In this document: one piece after another, positions 44,961-57,099 of the stretch
Position numbering within the stretch: the first letter of the stretch is position 1
Layout: each line of letters opens with the position of its first letter
DNA from: Mycoplasma sp. 1654_15
Lineage (GTDB): Bacteria; Bacillota_I; Bacilli_A; Mycoplasmatales; Metamycoplasmataceae
Direction: 5' to 3'
Assembly: GCF_012516495.1 (NCBI RefSeq)
Contig: NZ_CP051214.1
Coordinates: 62,001-126,000 of the forward strand
Length of the DNA: 64,000 nt
Position numbers and translations under genes: made by a program
Notes under the pieces: generated by a model
Databases searched by the model: none
What the model saw: only the letters and a program-made list of their open reading frames with translations
What the model was told of the DNA's origin: nothing

Positions 44961-46330
44961 TTATTTTTTAAGATAGCTAAATTAAAATAACTACTTTCAA
45001 TAGTATAAATTAGTTCTTCAGGTTCGATCACTATTCTGTACTTCGTTTTAATATCACTTTTATAGATTATTTTTTCTATATTTGATTTTTTTGAATTAGA
45101 AAAAGCAACTCTTTCTCATTCACCAATAAATTTTTCTAGATAAATATTAAATGCTTCATTTCGAACAAAAATATCTTTAAAAATCTGCTCTTCAATATTT
45201 GTTCCTGAAAACAAACTAACTAAAGCATTTAGTTGAATTTTAAAAGGAATTGCAAGGTATTTTCATAGATTAAAATATCTTGGATCAGGGTCAATATAAA
45301 AATCAATTTTTGGAAATAAAGCACTTACTTGCAATTGTTCATTTTTATCTAATTCAAATTCATAAATAAAAGCTTTTTCTTCTTTATTAAAAATAACTTC
45401 AGGATTATTTTCATCTTTGCTTAAAATTTGTCACGCTCCTGAAAAATTAAATTTTCCCAAACCTAACTGTGTATCAAAACCACTAAAAGAAATGTTTCGT
45501 TTTTCAAATTGTTTAGCACTAGCATAAATTGCATTTAAAACTTTTAAATTTTTCATTATGTAATTTTGTTTAGTTTCTAACAACATATTAAGTTTTGAAG
45601 CTAGAGCTGCGAATATGGAAGCTGATAATTTAGAATCATAACTTGATTGAATTTTTCCTTCTTTTTTGAAGGATATTTTAGGAATATAGATATTAGGTTT
45701 GATTATAGAATTTTGATTTTGACTTAAATTAGTTTTGTATAAATTTTGAGTTTGCCCAGGAAGAAATTTGTTATTTTTAAAAGAACCATAAGTACCAACT
45801 AAAACAATATTGTTTGTGCTTCATTTTTCTTTAGAATTTACATCTACATTAAAAATATTTATTAAGCCCTTTACATAAAATAAATAATCTAAAAATCTAT
45901 TGTGAATATTTCCCTCTCAGGAAACGTTGTCTAAAAACGGCACATCATTATATAAATGAAGTACAAATTTTGTAATCTTTGTATCAATGCTGTCTAAAGC
46001 ATCAAATCACTCTTGACTTGTTGAAAATTCTTTAATTTCAACAATAGTTTTAGGCGAAATGTGACTAATCACTTTTACATTATCAGATCAGTAGTTATTA
46101 GTTTGTTTGTCTTCTTTATATTTCAGAATAACTACCTTATTTTCATCTAGTGTTTTGTATTTATCTAATTTGTCTAAAAAATTTACTTCTTCATACAAAG
46201 AAGCATAATTTATGTCATATTCTGCTTCATTTTTCTTCACATTAGTAGAAAGACCAAAAAATGCTGGGATAAGTATTAAAAATAAAATTGGTAGAATTTT
46301 TAGAAAAAGTTTTTTTATTTGTCATGCCAT
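44957..46330 (-). CDS. Exported membrane-anchored protein, degenerate subtilisin (S8)-like
   Basis: A 457-residue protein with an N-terminal signal or anchor helix (about residues 8-28). Its C-terminal half follows the order of S8 proteases: a VLVGTYGSF strand, then IIKPNIYIPKI (compare KPDI.APG), then DSKLSASIFAALASKL in the place of GTSFSAPIVAALAALL, and finally GLGKFNFSGAWQIL (compare YGAGxVNxxxA). The catalytic Ser is replaced by Lys, and no DSG or HGT motif is seen. It is therefore at best a proteolytically dead relative. It overlaps the ZIP stop by four bases in convergent orientation. Unknown function. Confidence 0.72.
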
Positions 46331-46442
46331 ACCTATTTTTTCCTATTTTTGAGAGTTTTTGTTAAAAATAAAAAAAATTAGGAAAAGATAAAGAAAAAAT
46401 CAATTTTTGAAGTAAAATAAAGAACAAAAATTAAGGTTAATT

Positions 46443-47159
46443 ATGTCAAAAGAAACTATTTTACTTAAGCTTTCAGGCGAAAGTCTTGCAAATAAAGAAA
46501 AATCACTAGCAATTGATTATGAATTAGTAAAAAATATTGCATCTCAACTTAAACAAGTTGTCAAATTAGGCTATAAAATTCTAATAGTAGTAGGTGGAGG
46601 TAACTTTTGGAGAGGTACTTCTGCTGAAAAAAACGGAATAATGAGAACTAAAGCAGATTATATTGGAATGCTAGCAACACTGATGAACGGTTTAGCTTTA
46701 GAATCTGGCTTTAAAAAAGAAGGATTAAAGGTTCGTGTACTTTCCTCTATTGATATAGATTCAAGAGTTTGCGAATACTATGTAGTAGAAAAAGCAAAAA
46801 AATATTTAGATCAAGGAAATATAATTATTTTTGTTGGAGGAACAGGAAGACCATACTTTACCACAGATAGTGCCTCAACATTGTTTGCTGCAGAAATGGG
46901 TGCTAACAAAATACTCTTTGGTAAAAATAATGTTGCAGGAGTTTATGACGCAGATCCAAAAACAAATCCAAATGCAAAACATTATGAAAATTTAACTTAT
47001 TACAATGCTATCAAACAAAATTTAAAAGTTATGGACTCCACAGCTTTTACAATGGCACAAGATAATGATTTAGAGCTTTTAATTTTTGATATTAAAGAAG
47101 AAAATTCAATAGTAAAAGTAATTAATGGAAACATAAAACACACAAAAGTAGTAAAATAA
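46443..47159 (+). CDS. pyrH: UMP kinase
   Basis: A 238-residue amino-acid-kinase-family enzyme, the normal length for PyrH. Visible: LLKLSGESLANKEKS at the start, IVVGGGNFWRG, VFVGGTGRPYFTTDSASTLFAAEM and VAGVYDADPKTNPNA. It phosphorylates UMP to UDP. It forms a run with frr, cdsA and polC, the classic bacterial order pyrH-frr(-uppS)-cdsA. Confidence 0.98.
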   Translation: MSKETILLKLSGESLANKEKSLAIDYELVKNIASQLKQVVKLGYKILIVVGGGNFWRGTSAEKNGIMRTKADYIGMLATLMNGLALESGFKKEGLKVRVLSSIDIDSRVCEYYVVEKAKKYLDQGNIIIFVGGTGRPYFTTDSASTLFAAEMGANKILFGKNNVAGVYDADPKTNPNAKHYENLTYYNAIKQNLKVMDSTAFTMAQDNDLELLIFDIKEENSIVKVINGNIKHTKVVK

Positions 47160-47163
47160 TAAT

Positions 47164-47724
47164 ATGGAAACAAAATTAGAACTTAAAGATTTTATTGAAA
47201 TGATTAACACAAAATCAGATCAAATTTTTCAAAGATTAGAAAGAAACTTATCAAAAATTAATATTGGTAGAGCAAATCCTCAATTAGTTTCATACTTAAA
47301 AGTAGATTACTATGAAACTTTAACTCCGATTGGTGAAATAGCGGCTATTAGCGTTCCTTCTCCACAACAATTACTTATCAAACCTTATGATCAAAACATA
47401 ACCAAAAAAATAGCATCAACAATTGTAGCTCACAAATTAGATGTTCAACTTCAAAATGAAGGACACCAAATAAGATTAATACTTCCAGAATTAACAACAC
47501 AAAAAAGACAAGAACTTGTTAAAAGTCTTAAAAAATTCGATGAAGAAGCTAAAGTTGAAATTAGACAAGTAAGACAAGAAGTAAATAAACTTGTTAAAAA
47601 AGAAGAATTTAGCGAAGACGAAGAAAGAAGAATTTTAACTGAGCTTCAAAAACAGATTGACAAAAAAATTCAAGAAGTAGATAAAGTTCTTTCTGAAAAA
47701 TCAGCAAATTTAATGAGTTTTTAA
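47164..47724 (+). CDS. frr: Ribosome-recycling factor
   Basis: A 186-residue protein, the standard RRF length. The domain I signature INIGRANPQLV sits near residues 36-46, followed by GEIAAISVPSPQQLLIKPYD and the C-terminal helix with RQVRQEVNKLVKKEEFSEDEERR. Together with EF-G it splits post-termination ribosomes. It follows pyrH by four bases. Confidence 0.98.
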   Translation: METKLELKDFIEMINTKSDQIFQRLERNLSKINIGRANPQLVSYLKVDYYETLTPIGEIAAISVPSPQQLLIKPYDQNITKKIASTIVAHKLDVQLQNEGHQIRLILPELTTQKRQELVKSLKKFDEEAKVEIRQVRQEVNKLVKKEEFSEDEERRILTELQKQIDKKIQEVDKVLSEKSANLMSF

Positions 47725-47728
47725 TAAT

Positions 47729-48652
47729 ATGCTTTCATTGCTAAAATCAGAAAAAAATAAAAACATAATAAAAAAATCATCAATAGCAATATTGATAGTT
47801 TTTTTTATTTTACCTTTTATTTTTATTACTTATTATGCTGGTTTTTGAGGAAGAATTATAGGATTTATTTTCTATTTTTCTGTGTTTACATACGGAGCTT
47901 ATGAAATTTTTGTAAAACTAAATAAGAATATGTTTATTAATGTCCTGATTTTGATAAACATATTTCTTGTTTTTATCCTTCCTTTTGAAGACTTTCAAGC
48001 ACTTATAAATAATGGCAATTTACCTTGAAATTACTATATTTCAGAACATTATAAGAGTTGAATTGTTTATTTAGTAAGTTTTGCTTTGACACTAGTTTGT
48101 GCTTTATTTGAAAACGTAGATTGAAAACAAAGAACTAAAAATTTCTTTTTAAGACTTATATTTTCTTATTTAATAGCAACTTTTGCAAAATTTATGTTTT
48201 TATTAAATATTACTAATATTGAAGTTTTAGTTATATTAGCTTTAACTGCTTCATTTTATGACACTTTTGGTTATCTTTTTGGTTCTTGATTTGGCAGAAA
48301 ATGAATAAAAAAAGGATTTAGTAAAATTTCACCTAAAAAAAGTTGAGAAGGAGTATTTTTTGGTTTTTCCTTTTCTTGTGTATTTGTAATTTTAACATTT
48401 TACTTTACTCCATTTTTTTACGACAACTTTCCAAATGACAAATTTATAGTTTTAATGGTGTTAAGTCCGATATTGTTACCGATTGCAGCTATACTAGGAG
48501 ATTTGCTGTTTTCCTTCATAAAAAGAAGCCTAAATATCAAAGACTTTTCAACATTAATTAAAGATCATGGTGGCATTTTTGATCGTTTTGATTCTACGTT
48601 TTTAGTAATCATTATTTTTTCAATAATTTCATCAATTATTTCACTTTTCTAA
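47729..48652 (+). CDS. cdsA: Phosphatidate cytidylyltransferase
   Basis: A 307-residue membrane enzyme with about eight helices. The C-terminal CDP-diglyceride synthetase signature is clear: FSFIKRSLNIKDFSTLIKDH then GGIFDRFDS, with the catalytic metal-binding Asp residues. It converts phosphatidic acid and CTP to CDP-diacylglycerol for phospholipid synthesis. It follows frr by four bases; many TGA(Trp) codons occur, so only the last 65 residues are open in the standard code. Confidence 0.96.
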
Positions 48653-48681
48653 TTTTAGAAACTTGATAAAATGAGTAAACT

Positions 48682-51600
48682 ATGAGCGACAACCAATCTT
48701 TTATTTCTCTTTGCAACAGCATAAACTATACAATTCCTAGTTATTTACTTGAAACGCAAGCTACTTTAGAACAAGTAGAAATAAATAACAAAAAAAAGTA
48801 CATTTTAAAAATACAAAGCCTAAATATATTCAAATTTGAAGACTTTTTTGCTTTTCAAAAGAAGGTTCAACAATCATTTGTTCAAAGACTTAATTACAAA
48901 ATAGAATTTGAATATGAGCAACAATATTGTGAAAAAAAAGAATTTTTAAAATATATAAATTTTATTTATCAAGTTTTATTTAATAAAGAAAACTTTTTTA
49001 GTAAATTTCCTTTACAAAATAAAGCTCGTGAATTTTGATTTTATTTTGTAGATGAAGAAATTATCAAGGATTTAGAAGAAAAAAAAGAAAAGATTTTATC
49101 CTTATTTAAAAGATTTGGTCTTTCTTTTATTCAGATTCATTTCATTTTAGATCATGAAAGTATCAAAAAACAAAATTTAGCTATTCAAGAATATTTAACT
49201 AATCAAAAAGAAAAAGAAATTCGTGAAGCTCAACAATTAAGTCAACAAGAAAAAAAATCAACTAAAGTTTCAAGCAGAAAATCTTTTAACAAAGCAAATC
49301 AGTACGTTCCTTTAAAATTAAAGGAAGTTAGAAGTTCAAACGAACAATTTGTAGAAATTCAAGGTCAAATTTATAAGCTTGAAGACAAAGTAACTAAAAA
49401 TAAAAATGTTTTACGAATCATAAACGTAAGTGATTATGAAGAAGCTATTATGATTAATGCTTTTTATAATCAAGATAGTGTTTTCCCTTTAAATAAAGGC
49501 GATTTTGTTAAGGTTTATGGTGAATTAGTCAAAGATATTTATTCTAGAGATTTTGTAATTAAATCTCACAAAATAGAAAAAATTAATAATATTTTCCCTG
49601 TTAGAATTGATGAAGCAACCACTAAAAGAGTGGAATTATTTGCAAGAACAAAAATGTCAACTATGGACGGAGTCACAGATGCTCAAGACTATGTGAAAAT
49701 CGCGAAAGCACTAGGTCATTCAGCTATAGGAATTTCTGATTTAGAGTCAGTACAAGCTTTCCCAGATTTTTATTTTGCTTGCAAAAAAGAGAATATTAAA
49801 GCTATTTATGGAACAACATTTTCTTCTACTCATTCAAAGATCTTTAAGGTTTTAAATCTTAGATATAACCGAGATTTAGAAAACGCCAGATACGTTGTTT
49901 TTGACTTAGAAACTACAGGATTGTCTCCAAAATTTAATGAATTAATTGAGTTTGGTGCTGTTGTTTGACAAAATGGACAAATATTAGAAAAGCACGAGTT
50001 TCTAATTAAACCAAAAGAAAAAATTCCTTCTTACATAACAGACTTAACTGGAATTACCAATAAAATGATAGAAAAAGAAGCAATTTCAGTAGAAGAAGCT
50101 GCTGTGAAAATTAAGCAAATTTTTGAAAATAGTATTTTGGTAGCGCATAATGCAAAATTCGATTATGGTTGTTTAGTTGAGTTTTATAAAAAATTAGAAT
50201 TATATGAAATTCAACAACCAGTTATTGATACTTTGGAAGTAAGTAGATTTTTATTTCCAACACAAAAAAGACACAATCTTAAAGAATTAGCAAAAAACTC
50301 TTCAATTAACTATGACGAAACCGAATCACATAGAGGAGGTTATGACGCTGAAGTTTTAGCAAAAGTTTGAGACCAATTTTTATTAAAATTAATTGAACAA
50401 AATATTAAGGATTTATACACTTTAGATTCAGTTGGTTCAAATGTTTTAGACTTTAAAAGGCGAGGATTTTTCTCAAAAGAAATAAGAGCAATTGTTAAAA
50501 ATCAAGAAGGATTAAAAGAACTTTTTAAACTTATTAGCCTTTCAAATACAGAATATTTTTTATCAAAACCAATTCTTTTTTATGACCAAATTAAATCTTC
50601 AAAAAATATTTTATGAGGAACAAGTGGTTTTGATTCTCAACTAATGGAAATTGTGTTTTACAATCACCACAATGACTTAGAAAATTTTATTCAAAAATTA
50701 GATTTTATTGAAATTCCAACCCCTTCTTCGTTTATTCATTTAATAAAAAGAAATAAATTAAAAAAAGAAGATGTACTTAATGGATTGAAGTTAGTTATAG
50801 ATTTAGCAAAAAAACACAAAAAAATTGTTGTAGCTTCTTCAGAACCAAGATATATAAATCAAGAAGACAAAATTTTTCATCAAGTTTATATTTATGCAAA
50901 AGGTGTTGGTGGTAAACCTCATAATTTTTTTGGTGGAGATACAAATCAAAAAAATGATCACATTTTTCCTACAAAATACTTCATGACCACTCAGGAGTTA
51001 AAAGCAGAATTTGCATTTTTAGAAGATCAAGATTTAATTGATGAAATTGTTGTTAGAAATTCCAATAAAATTGCAAGTTTAGTAGAAGATGTAAAAATAA
51101 TCAAAGACAAACTTTATCCACCTAAATTTGATGATTCTGCTTCAAAAATAAAGGATTTAGTATATAAAAGAGCTCATGAAAAATATGGTAACAATCTTCC
51201 TGATAAAATTGCTGTAAGAATTGAAAAAGAACTCAATCCTATTATTGAAAATGGTTATGATGTAGTTTACTGAATTTCTAAAGAATTAGTAGATAAAGCA
51301 AAATCAGAGGGGCAAAAAGTAGGTTCTAGAGGTTCTGTAGGTTCTTCAGTTGTTGCTTATTTAATAGGCATTACAGAAGTAAATCCTTTAGAACCACATT
51401 ATGTTTGTAAACAATGTAAAAGTGTTGAATTTTCTACAGATGAAAACATTTTATCTGGTTTTGATTTAAAAGATAAAATGTGTAAAACTTGCAAAATCAC
51501 TTATGACAAAGATGGACAAAATATCCCATTTGAAACTTTTTTAGGATTTAATGCAAATAAAGTTCCTGATATTGATCTAAATTTTGCAGGTGATTTTCAA

Positions 51601-53052
51601 GTGCAAACACACAATTATATTCGAGAACTTTTTGGTGAAAAATTTACTTTTAGAGCAGGAACCATTTTAGGTTATGCTGAAAAATCGGCTTTTTCATTAG
51701 CAAAAAAACTTAATGAAATCCATACAAGATTGTACTTAAATGATCACCCAAATGAATACGAATTTTCTATGTATTCAAACACTTTTTTAGACTTTTTAGC
51801 TTCAAAATCAAGCGGAGTTAAAAAAACAACTGGACAACATCCTGGAGGAATTATAGTAATTCCAAATGATTTAGAAGTAGAAGAATTTACACCTATCAAT
51901 TTCCCTGCTAACGATGAAAATTCTGATTGAAAAACAACACACTTTGACTTTGAAAATATTCATGACAATGTTTTAAAATTCGATCTTCTTGGTCACGATG
52001 ATCCTATTATGGTTCGTGAACTAGAAAAATTAACAAGCACAAAAGTTGAAGATATTCCTAAAAGTGATCCTAATATTATTAAATTATTTTCTTCATTAGA
52101 GCCTTTAAATATTGATCCAAAAGATATGCCAGGAGAAAAAAATGGCGCAAGAGGATTACCCGAATTTGGAACATCTTTTGTTAGAAGAATGCTAAATACA
52201 GCAAAAGTAAAATCTTTTTCAGATTTAATAAAAGTATCAGGTTTATCTCACGGAACAAATGTTTGACAAGATAATGCAGAAGAGTTGATTTCTAAACAAA
52301 ATTTAAGTCTTCAAGATGTTATTTCTTGTAGAGATGACATTATGCTTTACTTGATTAACAAAGGTGTAAATCCTTTAATTTCCTTCAATATTATGGAATC
52401 TGTTAGAAAAGGAAAATCTATAACAGAAGAGCAACAAACAATTCTTGAAAATCACAATGTTCCTTCTTGATATATTGAATCATTAAAGAAAATTAAGTAT
52501 ATGTTTCCAAAAGCTCATGCAGCCGCTTATGTGTTAATGGCTTGAAGAATTACATATTATAAGCTTTATTTTCCTTTAGCTTTTTATGCAGTTTACTTTT
52601 CAATTAGAATTGACTTTAAAAATATAGATGCTTTGATTTTACCTAAACAGCAATTATCTAATCAAATATTGGCTTTAAAATCAAGAGAAAATAGTAAAAA
52701 AGAAGACAAATTGTCAGAAAAAGAAAAAAAATTAATTCCTATTTTAGAAGTTGCTGAGGAACTAAAAGCTCGAGGATTTGAAATAGAAAAAATTAATCTA
52801 AATTTATCAGAAGCAACTCAATGAGTTATAAATCAAGAAAACAATTCATTAATTCCTCCATTTTCGTCTTTAGATGGAATAGGAGAAGCAAACGCTACTA
52901 AAATCATACTAGCAAGAAAAGAAAAAGAGTTTTCTTCAATCGAAGATTTCGAAAAACGTGCAGGTGTTAATTCAACTGTAATTCAAAAATTAAAAGATAT
53001 GGGTGTTTTTAAAGATTTAAATGAAACCCATCAAATAACTTTGTTTGATTAA
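48682..53052 (+). CDS. polC: DNA polymerase III alpha subunit PolC
   Basis: A 1456-residue Gram-positive-type replicase. Order: N-terminal domain and OB-fold (to about 305), first half of a PHP domain (about 310-385), 3'-5' exonuclease (about 405-570; DEDDh residues present in VFDLETTG, AHNAKFD and HRGGYDAE), PHP second half, polymerase core with GSRGSVGSSVVAY, a Cys4 zinc site (CKQC, CKTC) and the catalytic PDIDLNF, and a C-terminal helix-hairpin-helix region. The PHP motif usually written ELHxHTxMS reads ELFARTKMS here, and TDHG reads SDLE, so the metal-binding histidines are missing. The ATG at 48682 is 30 bases after cdsA. At least ten TGA(Trp) codons. Confidence 0.97.
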
Positions 53053-53076
53053 TAACAAATTAATAATTCTAAGTTG

Positions 53077-53082
53077 TATAAT
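53077..53082 (+). promoter_or_regulatory. -10 box for the S1-like gene (leaderless)
   Basis: TATAAT followed by six bases and then the ATG at 53089, without Shine-Dalgarno. Predicts a leaderless mRNA. Confidence 0.6.
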
Positions 53083-53088
53083 TTAGCT

Positions 53089-53511
53089 ATGGAAATAGGA
53101 CAAGTAGTTGTGTGTGCCATTAAAGAAATAAAAGAAAAATATTTCTGAACTGATATGCCCGAAGAATATCAAGGTGTTGTATTTATAAATGAAATTAGTA
53201 ATAAGTTTATTAAGGATTTAACAACACTAAACTTTAAAGTTGGACAAAAAGTCAAATTAGAAATTTTAACTATCCATCATGCAAACAAAAAAGCTTCTTT
53301 ATCATTCAAAAATGTAAATCAAGATTTTGAAGTAAAAACAACAATTAAAAAACCAAAAAAAACAAAAACAGATAAACACACAAGCACAAGTAAGAAAAAA
53401 CGTAATTACGAACTTAAAACCACACCTAGTGGCTTTGAGAATTTAAAGAAAAAAGCAGATAGGGAAATTGAAGAAAAATGAAGATTAATTTCATTCTCGA
53501 AAAACAATTAG
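53089..53511 (+). CDS. Small S1-domain RNA-binding protein
   Basis: A 140-residue protein. The first 80 residues form an S1 OB-fold: MEIGQVVVCAIKEIK, GVVFINEISNKFIKD, and KVGQKVKLEILTIHHANKKASLSFK. The rest is a Lys/Thr-rich tail. It resembles the general stress protein 13 / CvfD-like single-S1 proteins that bind ribosomes or mRNA. TGA (Trp) is read near the end, so the gene runs on to TAG at 53509-53511 and overlaps the next gene by 34 bases. Confidence 0.85.
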
Positions 53512-55007
53512 ACGAAGAAATTAGGAGAATTAAAAATCCAAAAAAAATTAGAAATTTAACATCACTACAACACAAAATTGACCGCTTGCACAAACAGATA
53601 TTAAATGATGCTAATAAAGTTGATGACAGACTAAAGTGAATATTCTTTCCCAACAATCTAGATTTAAATCAAATTAAAGATATGAAACGGATTGTTAAGA
53701 AATTATTAGCAAAAAAGATTACTACTTTAGTTGTAATTGCTTCTCCAAAAATTTATTTAGGAATCAAGGCAGCTGTTGATTTTATCAACACAAATGAGCT
53801 TACAAGCAATAAAAAATTTATGGAAGTAATTTTTATTGAAAATTCTTTATCTTCTGTAGAGTTAACACAAAAATTAAATTATGTTAGAAGCAAAAATTTT
53901 GCAATTAATATAATTTCAACATCTGATGTAGACTTTGAAGCACAATTAGTTTTTAGATTTTTTAAAGATCTATTGTATAGACAATTTGGTGATGATATAT
54001 CAGAAAGAGTTTTTATTACAGCTCCTATAACTCAACAAGGAATTTGAACACAAATTGCAAATTTTAATAACTTCAAAATTTTTGTTGCTCCAGCAAACGT
54101 AGGAGAAAAATTTGCTATTTTTTCTTTATTAAGTTTCTTCCCTATGCTATGCGCAGGTATTGATTTAAAAAAATTAATTTATGGTGCAACACAAGCAAAT
54201 AGAACATTTTCTCAACCAGATGTAAGGATAAATCAAGCATATCAATATGCTGCAGCAAGATATGTACTTTTTAAAAAAAGAAATATTCCAATGGAGTTTC
54301 TAATATCATTTGATCATTCTTTTGCTTCATTTAACAGTTGATGAAAATTTTTATTTTCAACATCAGAGTTAGTATTAGAAAATTTAGATGATACAAACCA
54401 AAACTATATAGAAGTAATTGATGAAGTAGAAGAAATTCAAAAATTAGAAGAGCCACCTCAAGATGATGATCAAGAAACAGAAGACAATGAAGAAGAAAAT
54501 AACATTGATTTTGATGAAATGAACTTCGAAAGAAAAGAACTAAAAACCACAGGAATTTTTCCAAATTCTGCAGTATTTAGTACTGACATTCACACTTTAG
54601 GTCAATTCATACAAAGTGGTTCAAAAATATTTTTTGAAACACTTGTTTTTGTAAAAGAACCTGCTTATGATATTTTAATTGCAGAAGAAAATAAAAGTCT
54701 TTTCAGAAAAGATTTACTTGATAAATATGCGCAAAAAACAGTGCATGAAATTAATAAAGCATCATTTTTTGCCACAATCGATTCACATTCAATCTCTGGT
54801 AATATTGCACAGTTAGTTATGAAATTAGAAGATCATAGTGCAGAGACGTTTGGGTGGTTAGTTATGTTTTTCCAAAGAGCTTACATTATGTATGCATATC
54901 TTTTAGGAGTCGATGTTTTTGATGAAACAGGAATAGAAATAATAAATTCAAATTTCTGAAATATATTGAACAAAAAATTAAGCAATGATTCAACAGCTAA
55001 AAATTAA
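53478..55007 (+). CDS. Degenerate glucose-6-phosphate isomerase paralogue, probably not catalytic
   Basis: A 509-residue protein related along its length to the true isomerase that follows (shared blocks include [41 protein letters not shown] and SAETFGWLVMFF). The conserved sites are changed: [10 protein letters not shown] to IASPKIYLGIK, the phosphate loop SKSGTT to STSDVD, GGRFS to GEKFA, and the C-terminal Lys of GVEVYKHN to GIEIINSN. An acidic insertion of about 55 residues (near 297-354) is added. Start ATG 53478 lies in the end of the S1 gene. Likely a duplication that lost enzyme activity but stays intact and so may do something else. Confidence 0.82.
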
Positions 55008-55082
55008 CATCCTATGTTTTTATAGGATTTAGCAAAAAAATTTATTAAAATTAGAACAAAAAATACACTAAAAGGAATTACT

Positions 55083-56477
55083 ATGTCAGTTAATAATACA
55101 GATACAAAAGAAAATATTTTATTAGAAATTCAAGATGTTAATTTTGATTGAAAAAGTGAAGTTAAAAAACTAGAATATCAAAGATTAATAAGACAAAATA
55201 ATAATAAAATTAATTCAACCTCAAAAGGAATTCCAGAAAAACTAGACTTTGATGGGCAAAATTTTTTAGGTTGAGCTAATTTTTCAGAATATGATTGATT
55301 AGTAAATGGTTCATCTTATAGCTACCAAGAACTAATAAGAATGCAAAAAATTAAAAAAAGACTTTTAGATAAAAAAGTCGAATTATTAGTAGTTATTGGA
55401 ATTGGTGGTTCATATTTAGGAGCAAAAGCTGCTATTGACTTTATAAATGGTAGTTTACCTAATATTGATCGAAGTAATGCAATGGAAGTAATGTTTGTTG
55501 GAACTTCATTGTCTTCTGCTGACTTGTATCAAAAATTAAGTTATGCAAGTACTAAAAGATTTGCTATTAACGTAATTTCCAAATCAGGAACCACAATTGA
55601 ACCTGCAATAGCCTTTAGAGAGTTTAGAAAACTTTTAGAAAATCAAGAAAATGGTTATATAAGAGACTTGATTTTTGTAACAACTGATAGAAAAAAAGGT
55701 GCATTACTAGAAATAGCTAAAGCAACTGTAGATCCAGAAAGCATTTTTAGAATTCCAGATGATATGGGAGGAAGATTTAGTGTTTTATCAGCTGTTGGAT
55801 TTTTTCCTATGTTATGTGCAGGAATTGATGTCAAAAGAGTGATTAAAGGAGCTTCATTAGCTGCTCAAAAATATTCTCAAGATTTAGATATTTGACATTC
55901 TAATCCGGCTTATGTTTATGCTTTAATAAGATTTTTAATGTATAAAAAATTTAGCAAAAAAGTTGAAATTTTAATAGGTTATGAACCATATTTAGCATTT
56001 TTTAATGAGTGGTGGAAACAACTTTTTGGTGAATCAGAAGGTAAAGATGAAAAAGGACTATTACCTGCTTCAGTAATTTTTAGTACAGATTTACATTCAT
56101 TAGGTCAATTTATTCAACAAGGTTCACAAATTTTCTTTGAAACTACAATTTTTATTGAAAAACCAATGTATGACTTAGTGGTAAGTAGACACAGACAAAA
56201 TCAAGATAATTTAAACACACTTGCTGACAATTCAGTTTCTATTCATACTTTGAATCAAATGGTATTTCAAGCAACCTTAGAAGCGCACTCTAAAACTGCT
56301 AAAATTCCTAATATAGTCTTGAAATTGAAGGATAATAGCCCAGAAACATTTGGATGATTAGTAATGTTTTTTGAAAGAGCTTGTGCTATGTCTGCCTTTT
56401 TATTAGAAGTAAATCCATTTAATCAACCAGGGGTTGAAGTTTATAAACATAATCTTAAAAAAATACTATCAGAGTAA
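55083..56477 (+). CDS. pgi: Glucose-6-phosphate isomerase
   Basis: A 464-residue enzyme with intact motifs: [14 protein letters not shown] (near residue 103), the phosphate-binding [35 protein letters not shown] and GVEVYKHN with the active-site Lys. It converts glucose 6-phosphate to fructose 6-phosphate in glycolysis. A Shine-Dalgarno AAAGGAA precedes the ATG. A strong terminator follows. It lies 75 bases after its degenerate paralogue and likely gave rise to it, or vice versa. Confidence 0.97.
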
Positions 56478-56487
56478 ATTTAGCTTC

Positions 56488-56515
56488 AAAAAACCAGCAA
56501 ATTGCTGGTTTTTTT
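56488..56515. terminator. Bidirectional terminator between pgi and dUTPase
   Basis: AAAAACCAGCAA pairs with TTGCTGGTTTTT with an A-rich and T-rich flank; convergent genes end on both sides. Confidence 0.92.
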
Positions 56516-57014
56516 AATAATTCGATTTTATTCTCTCAATATTAATTCTTGCTTTGTTCAAATAGGCAGTTTTTATTTCATCAAAAGTAAATTCAAGAAG
56601 AGAAATAAAGCCTAAAAAGTATTCAAACAGTTCTTTCAAGTCTTCGGTTTTTGTTGAATAACCAAATTTTGTAGCTAAATAAAAAGTTTTTAAAAACTGA
56701 CTATCTAAATCTTTGTTTTCTACAATTTTAGCTTCTAAAATGAAGCTCAAGTTATGTTCAATAGCTAAAGAAGAAAGAAAATGTATTGCATCAACATATT
56801 CTTCTTTTACTTTTTCAACATTATTTTTTTTGTTTACTTTTCAATATTTAAAAGATTCTATTTCATTAGCAAATTCAGCAATTTCAACTATCAATGCCAT
56901 AACTTTTTGCTCAGAAATTTTCTTAGGATTTACTTCTTGTTTTCTTTCTTTCATTGATTCAATAAATAAAAGATCTAGTTTTTTTTGTTGCTCAAAAATA
57001 TCTCTAAAATTCAT
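56514..57014 (-). CDS. Dimeric (all-alpha, MazG-like) dUTP diphosphatase
   Basis: A 166-residue helical protein. The pattern EIAEFANEIESFKYWK (near residues 44-59) and EEYVDAIHFLSSLAIEH (near 70-86) are the paired E-x-x-E and E-x-x-D metal-binding helices of dimeric dUTPases, with FKYWK typical of this family. It removes dUTP to keep uracil out of DNA. One TGA(Trp) at FKYW or nearby codes is not needed. Terminators flank it on both sides, so it is probably monocistronic. Confidence 0.85.
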
Positions 57015-57050
57015 AAAAAAATTATATTAATTTACTTAAAAAGGCAAAAT

Positions 57051-57078
57051 AAAAAAACAAACTATTTGTTTGTTTTTT
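57051..57078 (-). terminator. Terminator after lemA
   Basis: AAACAAAC pairs with GTTTGTTT around a short AT loop. On the minus strand a T-run follows. Confidence 0.72.
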
Positions 57079-57099
57079 GTATTTATAACTATTTTTATA

